A DNA stretch of 64,000 bases from Doryteuthis pealeii (Eukaryota; Mollusca; Cephalopoda; Myopsida; Loliginidae). The notes beneath the pieces are model-generated. The model was not told where the DNA came from. It worked only from the letters and a program-made list of their open reading frames with translations, and ran no database searches. The stretch spans positions 15,673,531 through 15,737,530 of the forward strand of contig CM042157.1 in NCBI GenBank assembly GCA_023376005.1, read 5' to 3'. Made by a program: the position numbers and the translations under genes. This document shows, piece after piece, positions 55,930-64,000 of this stretch (position 1 is the first letter of the stretch; each line of letters begins with the position of its first letter).

Positions 55930-57380
55930 AAGAAGTGACCAGCTGTCATGAGAAGTGGGAAAAATGATCGGTCGTTATGGTCAGCCGTTCAGTTCAAGCA
56001 CTGAATTCAATCAGAGTCCATTGAAAAGGTCAATTGTAATGGTCATTTCAACCTAAGCCAATAGAAATGGACAGTGCTCTTGAAGTTGATTGTCTGCAAT
56101 TTAAGGCCTATAGTTCAAAACCCACTTCTCCATGGAGATGGCGTTTTAGCCCCTGGCCAATCAGGTGTCAGGGCAGAGAGTCAGTTGAGTTTATTGATTG
56201 GTTCTCATTAGGGAAGATTTGATACAGGAGTTGAGAAGAAGTTTGGCTTAATTATTTTGTTTTTCTTTGTTTATATCATTGAATTTTGTTTTGAGCCGGG
56301 CGTGTTCCAAACCTTTTTGCAAAGAGTACCAAATTTGATAAAACAAAGATGCCCGAGGGCCAATGGTTCTTTTGTTTTTTAGCCACACAATTACATGCAC
56401 ATATTCACTTCAAAGACTTCTGGTGTAGTGTTGGTAGCTACTCAAGAAATCGCAGTAAATCCATCGTAAACAAGCACCAAAATGATTTGGGGTGTATATT
56501 GCATTCGTGAGTCATAACCCCCTGCTCTAAAAAAAAAAACGCTAAACGTTGCCTCCTCAAAATCTGACCCATGTTAGTTTTGAAAGCATTTTTCCTGAAA
56601 AGTTAATGTTTTGATTGTTTTTATTCTCGCAACTCGGTCGTATTTCTTTAAAAATTCGTGACAGTTGTTTTGAATTAAAATAAAATGAAAATACAGAAAA
56701 AAATATTTTAAAAGGGGAGGGTAAAATATTTAGATTTACCGGTCGATGAAAAACCTGGGTACACTGTAAAATATCGCTTTCTTATCGCATCAAATTGTTG
56801 ATTTTAACGTCTTCAAACCGCTAAAAAATGTTTTAAAGAGTGAGGAGTTAAAATATTTACATTTACTTGTCGAGAAAAGACTGTGGGGAAGGAAATCACT
56901 TTCATATCGCATTTACTTTTGGAGTAACGCTTTCAGACAGCTAAAGAGTTCAGAACTAACGCGGGTCCGATTTTGAGCAGGAACCGCTTAGCGTTTTTTT
57001 AGGACAGGACGCACTAATACACTATTTACCGGATTTTGCTTAAATTATTAAGTTTATTAGAAGTGAAAATCTCCATGTTTAGATTTACAAGTCAACCAGA
57101 AAGAAAGCAAAATGTGTGACCTTTTCAACTTGTCTGGTGATTTTACATTTTCTGGTCCAAATAGCCATGCACATTTTGACACTGATCTAGTGGGCCATAA
57201 ATGATACATAATAAAAATGATGCTAATAATATAATAATTATATCATAATACAATATATGGTTGTTAAGGATACAGATAATAGTTAATATCAATAATGATA
57301 ACAATGATAATAAGGTAATAGTATTATTAATAATAAAAAAATAAAAATAATAATAATAATATAATGGTAATAATAATGAT
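55930..57380. other. Anonymous sequence
   Basis: No gene recognised. 56,140-56,340 contains GGCCAATCAG (CCAAT-like) and AT-rich text. From 57,200 the sequence becomes rich in AATAAT. Confidence 0.4.
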
Positions 57381-57386
57381 GATGAT

Positions 57387-57387
57387 G

Positions 57388-57483
<96 letters not shown>
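57387..57483. repeat. (AAT)n-(ATT)n self-complementary microsatellite
   Basis: About 61 bases of AAT repeat switch near 57,449 to about 35 bases of ATT repeat, making a perfect AT-only palindrome. Confidence 0.95.
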
Positions 57484-57653
57484 TACTCCTTTTGAGTTTC
57501 ACTGGAGTCTGAGTGATAGCAAGTCTCCCCAGGTCTCCAGGACTCTTCTGAGTATTCTGGCAGATTGCAGCAGAGCAGTGTTCTGAATGGTTTCAATTCT
57601 TCTTCTGATTTCCAAACTTTCCAAACCCTTTTCCAATCCTTTTGGGACCGTTC

Positions 57654-57716
<63 letters not shown>
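57654..57716 (+). repeat. (ATT)n microsatellite
   Basis: Perfect ATT run. The 170-base island between the two trinucleotide tracts (57,484-57,653) is GC-richer and probably an unidentified repeat. Confidence 0.95.
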
Positions 57717-57717
<1 letters not shown>

Positions 57718-58139
57718 GTAAAGGAGGTAGATATTGTAATAATAACAATATTTATATAGTGATTATAATTGTAATAAGATTTATAATTTTATCTTAAATT
57801 TTGATATTAATGTTAATTCTAATGATATAATATTTTTTAATGATTATTAGATTTTCTAAGGTTTTTAAGAAAATGTCTAGACACCACAAATAAAAAAAAA
57901 TTTTTTAAATTTATTTGTTGAGGAAAGAAGTCTGCCAAACAGGAAACTAAGGTATACGTTGTATCTGTTTCTGTTTATATGCCCTAGGATTTAAGTCTTT
58001 CTTTTTGTGAGCAATGAGAAGATTTTCCTGGTGATATATTTCTTTTTTTTTTCTTTGTTGAGTTTCCCTGTAGTTGTAAAACCGTCTGATGAGGCTTGAC
58101 TCTTTTTCTGACGTTTGTTAAGTTTTCATTCTTTGAAAG

Positions 58140-58142
<3 letters not shown>

Positions 58143-58185
<43 letters not shown>

Positions 58186-58197
58186 GTATGTATGTAT
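58143..58197. repeat. (CA)n-(TA)n microsatellite
   Basis: CA run followed by TA and TATG. Confidence 0.95.
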
Positions 58198-58204
58198 TGG
58201 CATT

Positions 58205-58670
58205 TCAGTCTCGGAAGACTATAATAAAGTTTTTATGTGCCCCTGAAGTTACAGCGCCTTCTGTGACTGTGAAGAGCGATGTTTGAAAAACATTCTCGGC
58301 CACAGATGTCGCATTTGAAGGCTGTCCCTGAAGATGTTGATGTGCCGGTGCTTTGTAGCCGTTGCTTTCCTCTAGACGTCTTAGCTTCATGGTGTTGCGT
58401 CAGGATAACTTCTGACATGAACAGTCCTCTACGGATATTCTGCCGCCACCGAGGGCGGTCCTGAGCAACATTTTCCCAGCTGGAAGGGGCAATCCCAAAG
58501 CACCTATCATTCTTGCAGACATCCTTAAATCGCAGCTGGGGTTGGCCAATCTGTCTTTTACCAGACGTAAGCTCTGCATAAAGAATGTCTTTCAGGATTC
58601 GTCCATCATCCATCCGACATACATGACCCAGCCATCTGAGACGACGTTGCCTCACTAGAGAACACAATAT
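58205..58670 (-). pseudogene. Non-LTR retrotransposon ORF C terminus with zinc finger
   Basis: A 144-codon minus-strand frame (58,667-58,233) reads RQRRLRWLGHVCRMDDGRIL, then KRQIGQPQLRFKDVCKND, then DRPRWRQNIRRGL, a basic linker, and FKCDICGRECFSNIALHSHR, a C2H2-type finger. This is the standard C-terminal module of a widespread animal non-LTR element. The polymerase domain is missing: the upstream sequence (58,670-58,740) is unrelated. This stretch has no internal stop, so the insertion is fairly young, or only truncated. Confidence 0.88.
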
Positions 58671-58785
58671 ATATATTTATATTCTTACACTGATATTTAT
58701 ACTTTAGACAGTTTACTACAATTCTGGTGTTTCCTATCATTTCATATATTTGCTTATATGTTTATGAGAAGTAAATACACAAACG

Positions 58786-59080
58786 ATGTGCTTTGATATG
58801 GCTTTTTTAGCCGACAATTTTTGGGAGAATATGTGCTTAATTGAAGTCCTACCTAATTTTGAAAGTTAATTAATTAATAATTAATTAATTAGGCAGGAAT
58901 ATCTATTCAAATGTAAGGCTAAACAAATCGAGAAAAATCAATCTCTGTATGTACATTTCGGCCTATTAGGCCTCATCAGCAGAGCTATAGATAGGAAGAC
59001 CGCCTTGTGCGTGATTCGAACCCTGACTATCAAGCTGACAGGCGAGGACCGTAACCCCTACACCAACCGGTCTTTCCTAG
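58786..59080 (-). mobile_element. SINE with tRNA head and canonical hammerhead ribozyme
   Basis: The minus strand begins with a pol III head: A box TGGTGTAGGGGTTA (59,052-59,065) and B box GGTTCGAATCA (59,012-59,022). After a short linker a complete type I hammerhead core follows (58,985-58,943), then a 155-base AT-rich body with AATTAATTAATTATTAATTA. A headless relative is at 13,976-14,190. Fusion of a tRNA promoter with a self-cleaving motif recalls the Schistosoma Sm-alpha repeats and animal retrozymes. Confidence 0.82.
58943..58985 (-). ncRNA. Type I hammerhead ribozyme, canonical core
   Basis: Minus strand: helix I CUCUG (58,984-58,980) with CAGAG (58,947-58,943); CUGAUGA (58,979-58,973); helix II GGCCU-AAU-AGGCC (58,972-58,960) with no extra bases; GAAA (58,959-58,956); helix III A-U, U-A, G-C with a two-base loop; AUA triplet, cleavage predicted after the base at 58,948. 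All conserved core bases are present. Confidence 0.82.
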
Positions 59081-59089
59081 ATTTTTCTT

Positions 59090-59607
59090 TTTGCTTAGAA
59101 GTAGATTATATTCCACTTATAGTGACTTATATGTTTATATATTTAATTCACTACTCATTACAGGTTGAGGTTATTTAACTCACAAACAAAATGGTCATAA
59201 AAGACATTGTTACATTCAATCATATGGAATAATTTTTCATTAAGTTTTCCATCATTATTAATTTTTTTCTTTAATCTCCTTTTATTAAAAAGAAAACAAT
59301 TACTTTCCGAACAAAATAAGTGATAACATTTGATATGGTAATCGAGAGTGGTTAACTTTTTAAAGATAATTCTCAGAACAATCTTCTGTATGATTGATTA
59401 AAAATAACTAAAAACTCTAATCTAAATCAATTCATCTTTTTTCACTTCCGAAAATTCTGTCTTCATTATCTACAACATCAGCAATTCTCAAAGAAAACAT
59501 TTTCCTGTTCCATCATCCAAATTCAATAACCAATTCAAACATTTTTCTTAAATAACAATATCAATAGTACACTCAGTCTTGACTTGGCAGTCGTTTCTTA
59601 TGGAACT
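59090..59607. other. Anonymous AT-rich sequence
   Basis: No gene recognised. Confidence 0.45.
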
Positions 59608-59619
59608 CCTAATTAACAC

Positions 59620-60221
59620 CGCCCTGTCGGCTGGGGCGTTAGAATGCACCGACTGCACCTCTGCAGAGGGGTAAAACTCCCCCAATGGGGCCACCTGTTG
59701 GCCGTGAATGGCGACCCGTGATGCTTAAGGATAGAGCCCAGGTGGATGAGCAGTTCATGACATGCAATACTCCACTTTGGCCCTATCTTGGGCTAGACGG
59801 GCGGTCGGAGAGGCCCCCTCCGACCAATCCGCTGTTCACGTCAAGCCCTAGCACCTATATGATTTTCCCCAACCCTATTGCTCTTATGGCAAGCCCCAAC
59901 CCCTCTTTATCATATGGGTGCTAGAAGGCGGTGGCTGCAGGTCTACATGTCCTGGGAATGACGTTAAACTCTATCTGATGGTGAGGTTCCAGTTTGGGAG
60001 GTTTGGGGAATGTGGAGCACCCCTTCATCACCATTTCTCCCTGGTCCACTCTGACCCGGAGTGGTAGTACCTGTTAGGGTCCCATCTATGGGTTAAATAG
60101 AAAAATGTATTTATAAACAAAATTGAATATCCATTAAAAATGAATTTATTTCAACACTTTATCGGCATTAAATGACCCCCTGAGGTTGATATGCCGTAAA
60201 ACAAACAACCAAACAACAAAA
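59620..60221 (+). mobile_element. SINE-like family X, full copy with target-site duplication
   Basis: 602 bases, GCCCTGTCGG-type start and AAACAACCAAACAACAAAA tail. The 12-base direct repeat CCTAATTAACAC lies at 59,608-59,619 and 60,222-60,233. It is one of the two copies here with sharply definable ends, and it defines the family length. Confidence 0.85.
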
Positions 60222-60242
60222 CCTAATTAACACTACAGCCAA

Positions 60243-60612
60243 GTGTGAAGTTCATGCAGTTATTTCGTTTTTGAACGCAAAAGGCATTGTGGAGATTAAA
60301 AAATACGAAAAAAGAACCCAACAAACTCCCATGGGGCCTTGACCGGAAGTAACCCCTTTGCGCATGTCCGACAAAAAGGACTGACTCCCTACCCCAAAAA
60401 GGATACCTCGGCCATTTTGAATTGAGGCTACAACTGAAGGCAATCGTTTTCCTGGCCAGGGACATTTCCCCTTGCTACGGCCGACTATGCCCCGTTCAAT
60501 AAAGCCTAAGTCGTAAAACTACCTCTTGCCTTTGTCTCTTTCCTTTACGTCCCTCCTCGTTCCTTTCGTTCCTTAGATTTCATTTCAGTTTACCAGCCCA
60601 GAAGTAACAACC
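60243..60612 (+). repeat. Possible solo LTR
   Basis: A TG...CA-bounded segment of about 370 bases contains GACCGGAAGT, a polyadenylation-like TTCAATAAAGCC at 60,496 and a pyrimidine-rich end. It is followed by CTTTTATTGGGGACAAG, which resembles the join into a primer-binding site. No duplicate LTR, gag or pol is present, and the boundaries are tentative. Confidence 0.3.
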
Positions 60613-60973
60613 AGCTTTTATTGGGGACAAGATACAAGTAGAAACGAACTTTAGCCCCATAGCATTAAACCAATTGAAATTCATCGCCAATTTACGGAGG
60701 TGTATTGTGAGCTGAGTATGGATGTCAAAAACGTCTGCAAGTGGTGTCAGATATTTACAACAATGACGACAAGCTCCAATGATTCATCAACAACATGGTG
60801 AGCTGGTATAACATGGGCTTATGGAAACAAAAATGCATTGACCAAATGGCGATTATGTAGGAAAATAGATATATACTGAAACTTTAAAATGATGTAAGCA
60901 GCATTGGTAATAAACAATAAACGTTTCTATGATTTCTAAATATTTTGGGCCCCTTATCTTTGGGGATCACCCT

Positions 60974-60974
<1 letters not shown>

Positions 60975-61030
<56 letters not shown>
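60975..61030. repeat. (TA)n microsatellite
   Basis: TA run. Confidence 0.95.
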
Positions 61031-61036
<6 letters not shown>

Positions 61037-61149
61037 GAATAGAGAATAAATGAGAAAAGTAAGTTGCATAAAAAGGTGTTCAATGCTAATAAAGCAGAGC
61101 AGATTTACAATCAATAATAATGATATTATGGATATTATAAACTTATAAC

Positions 61150-61185
61150 TATAAGTTTCATGCTTACGCAATCTTCAGATGAGTC
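61150..61185 (-). ncRNA. Hammerhead-like motif, helix I not found
   Basis: Minus strand: CUGAAGA (61,172-61,178), helix II UGC-GUAA-GCA with a U-U closing mismatch, GAAA (61,156-61,159), a long perfect helix III (ACUUAUA/UAUAAGU) and GUU. No convincing helix I partner is seen, so it may be decayed. Confidence 0.4.
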
Positions 61186-61263
61186 AAAAGGTTGAGATTT
61201 TAAAACCAGTAGTTTTTTAGTCTTTATATAAACGTGAAACGTGTTCACGCGATGGAATTATGT

Positions 61264-61286
61264 ATCTCTCTCTCTCTCTCTCTATA

Positions 61287-61365
<79 letters not shown>
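61264..61365. repeat. (CT)n-(TA)n-(TG)n compound microsatellite
   Basis: CT run, TA run, then TG run. Confidence 0.95.
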
Positions 61366-61367
<2 letters not shown>

Positions 61368-61424
61368 TTTTGAGTTTTTGAATTTTTTAGGTATTGTTTT
61401 AAACTGCTGTGTAACTTAGAGATG

Positions 61425-61735
61425 TCAGCTAGAGGCATTGGCTTTTATGTGAACTCAGATAAAATGGAGTTCATCTGCTTTAAGTAAAATGGAGACATCA
61501 CCACATTAGATGGCAAAATTTTGAAATTAGTAGACCGGATCACATACCTAGGTAGTAATATCTCATCCACAGAAAGCGATGTCAATATTCACGTAGGAAA
61601 GGCATAGACTGCTATAAACAGATCATTCAAACAAAGTGAAATCTGATCCTTGTGATAAGTAAGAATTCTTTCAAGCTGTAGCCGTATCAGTACTACTGTA
61701 TGGTTACAATGAAACAATGTGAAATCTTTCAATTC
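61425..61735 (+). pseudogene. Non-LTR reverse transcriptase fragment
   Basis: Reads IGFYVNSDKMEFICF, GDITTLDGKILKLVDRITYL, GSNISSTESDVNIHVGKA and a following broken stretch with VSVLLYGY. This is the region just upstream of and overlapping the start of the piece at 30,889, from the same non-LTR family. Stops at several positions show it is dead. Confidence 0.82.
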
Positions 61736-61944
61736 AAAAGATTGTTTCTTATGAAAGATAATTTCAGCTTATATCCAAAATAATTCTGCATGGAAATAAA
61801 TTTGACTAAATTGTTTTAGTGTTGTATAGCTGACTACTACCGGCTAGTGGACTTCAATAAACAACCGATACGTATATACAAAAATAGAACCCGTTTGTAT
61901 TTTCCTCGGTGTGTGGGTGGTAAATCCTCTGGACTTTATATTGC

Positions 61945-62165
61945 TAAATACGCCTACGCATCTTTATCTTTTGATCTGTTCTTTACATCCGATAAAATGC
62001 CTACGCATTTTATCTTTTGATCTGATAACGGACATTTGTTATATATTTTTTATCTTCTCCCTGCTTCTTTGACCGGAAAACCTCTCTTCCGTTTTCCCCT
62101 ATTTTTTAAATATATATTTTTATATTTCCTCTTCGTCTTTTTGCCGGAAGCTTCCTCTTCCGGGC
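61945..62165 (-). repeat. LTR-like repeat fragment, family L
   Basis: GCCTACGCATTTTATCTTTTGATCTG occurs twice (about 61,951 and 61,998) as a 48-base tandem duplication. The remainder contains TTGACCGGAAAACC and GCCGGAAGCTTCC. The inverted counterpart is at 52,380-52,475. Confidence 0.45.
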
Positions 62166-64000
62166 GACGATAATACAACATTAGAAATGTCTGAAGTAAA
62201 TTGATTCCTGAACCCAGTAATTAAAGTAATTATTTTCCTGACCTCCCACCAGGCTGATTAACGTAAAGTCATTTTAATGTTGGGAGCCATGCAAAAACTC
62301 AACGACAGAGTGAAAATAAAACAAAGTGAAAACTGGACAAATACTAGGATCTTACCAGAGAGATGACGAACTTATGGAACATTGAGGTGACAGGGATGCC
62401 AATTGTAATTGGAGTAATTGGAATAATCCCAAAGAACCAGAATAAGAGACTGGGTGAACTGGAGATTACAGGGAGAATCGAGACCGTACAAACCATAGAA
62501 CTATAAACATTACCAAGAATACTTAGAATATTCCTGGAGATATACGGTCACTTGTTGTCATTCAAACTACAGTGGAAGACCACCAGTTAATGCTGGTGTG
62601 AAAAAACTTGCAAGGAGTGAAATAATAATCTATATTATAGTAACCTGAATTTATTATGCTATCACAAAGTATTGGCACAAATTAAAAAGCACTTTAACTT
62701 GTAAATAATGTGTGGTCCTCTCAGCATTCTCTTTTTGGGGCACCTTAGGCACAAGGAAAAAAAACCAACCCTGTCCCTTTTATGTGATGGGATGCCTGTT
62801 GGAACAACCCTCTGTGACCACATAATTTATTTTACCTTATTCACCTGAACAAGGTGAAATTACCCCACTCACCTGAATAAGGTGAAATTAAAGTAAAGGA
62901 AAATATTGTTTACCTTTGATTGAACAATTCATTGAAGTGGACGACTTTTTTCAGTGCTTGACCGTAATTCCATTGAACACCAAAGAAAAAAAAGAAAGAC
63001 TCACCTGTAAAAAGAAAAGAAAAGAAATGTAAGGTCAATTTTATTAGTCAAGGTCAATGTTAAGTTAACACATTTTACTGAAATTGTTACATAAGAAATA
63101 GGCATAACCTATCATTTTTGTAATGTAGTGTAAAATTTAAATTTAACAGATTCATGGAAAATCCCACAGTAATTTCAATAATTTTGACAGGCTAATTTCC
63201 CCCTGGGTTGACCAGTGATCAGATTCCCCCATTGATCGAAGACACATGACCGAGAAACTTGTCTAGTGGGTTAGTTGACTAGTTGGTTGTTTGGTTGGTT
63301 TTATGACATATCAACCCTTTTCAAGTCATTTAATACTGAATTGATAAACAAAAGACTCAGGTAGCTTAAAGTACCCGCTGTTGCTTAAGTGGTCACCCAA
63401 TTAAGTATTTCTGCTTAACTTCAGTGATCTAGCAACTACTGGAAAATTAGAGTTAGTTAAGTGAAAGGTTAGTGAGAGATCAGTGAGGAGTTCTTTGGGT
63501 TCAGATGCATAATGGCTATTGTTCTACATATGTGATAAGGTTGGAATTGGGTAAAGTAACTGTGTACACCAAAAAGAATTAAGTCTCCGTGTTCCTGATT
63601 TTACAAGAACTATCAAAAATGGATGCAAATGATATGGCCCAATGCGACTCAATGAAGAAGTATTTTTTGATATTGTGAAATTGTAGTAACTTCTGATCAA
63701 TTATAGAGTGTTGCATGGAGAGAGAAATGTTACATAATTGTTAGTACACTAACAATTGTGTAGGGTTAGTGTAGAAATCAAGATGGCTGTTAGAAATTAC
63801 GGCTAGCAGTTTTTTGAGTGGAGGTATGTGACGATATAATTGAAGATTGATTGGCACATGTTAGCCTCGTTTTAACACCTTTTCCGTAGATACCGTGAGA
63901 ACTAGTAGGGAAATGAGAAACAAAAGCTCTTCTAGTTTTGATTTGAAAAAGAGTTAGTTAAGTCATTACTGGGAAAGCAACGGAGATAGTAAGTCGCGAC
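62166..64000. other. Anonymous sequence to window end
   Basis: No gene recognised. A 40-base duplication with CACCTGAA(T/C)AAGGTGAAATT is at about 62,840-62,890, and an X-tail fragment (GGTTGTTTGGTTGGTTTTAT, CATATCAACCC) is at 63,280-63,350. Confidence 0.4.

Noticed and set aside
58088..58120. GUCUGAUGAGGCUUGAC near 58,090
   Set aside because: No GAAA box and no helix II closing strand follow.
1..64000. A host protein-coding gene with exons
   Set aside because: No frame with recognisable host domains or convincing splice structure was found; the window could still be intronic.

Overview
This is an AT-rich eukaryotic (animal) window with no host protein-coding gene that I can support. It is almost entirely interspersed repeats and simple-sequence DNA. 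The mix points to a lophotrochozoan, most likely a cephalopod mollusc: several tRNA-derived SINE families, dense (TA)n/(CA)n/(GA)n microsatellites, fragments of a common non-LTR reverse transcriptase, Penelope-type hammerhead motifs and Helitron-like elements. The species call is recognition and inference, not proof. Nearly all long open frames lie in low-complexity DNA and are not genes.

Layout. 1-16,107 is one contig: SINE-like family X at 1.1-1.7 kb, a nested SINE (Y inside X) near 5.2 kb, an odd G+T-rich block at 6.5-8.4 kb, then AT- and pyrimidine-rich DNA up to a 100-base N gap (16,108-16,207). From 16,208 to 33,131 there is a giant inverted repeat with an axis near 25,145: 8.9-kb left arm, 112-base loop, 7.9-kb right arm. 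The arms match closely and have equal spacing for the first ~2.7 kb. Farther out the left arm becomes noisy and 20-25% longer, so it looks like an unpolished fold-back read at a contig end. The loop is part of a Y SINE, and the fold-back junction lies on a 7-base microhomology inside that SINE. The arms carry reverse-transcriptase fragments, a fold-back MITE and a Penelope-type hammerhead motif. 32.5-34.1 kb is a GAAA higher-order array. 36.2-38.1 kb is a ~116-bp pyrimidine-rich tandem array followed by (TTC)n. 40-64 kb is a mosaic of SINEs, a hAT remnant, an RNase H domain from a second LINE, two Helitron-like copies, more X and Y copies and LTR-like segments.

The most interesting theme is self-cleaving RNA. 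I found seven hammerhead-ribozyme motifs with the conserved boxes and pairable helices, plus several decayed ones, all inside short elements that mostly abut (TA)n tracts. Two (58.9 kb and 35.1 kb) are canonical cores joined to tRNA-like SINE heads. The others resemble the minimal variants known from Penelope-like retroelements. Two copies of one family keep helix II paired despite substitutions. No sequence search or folding program was run; every call comes from reading the sequence.
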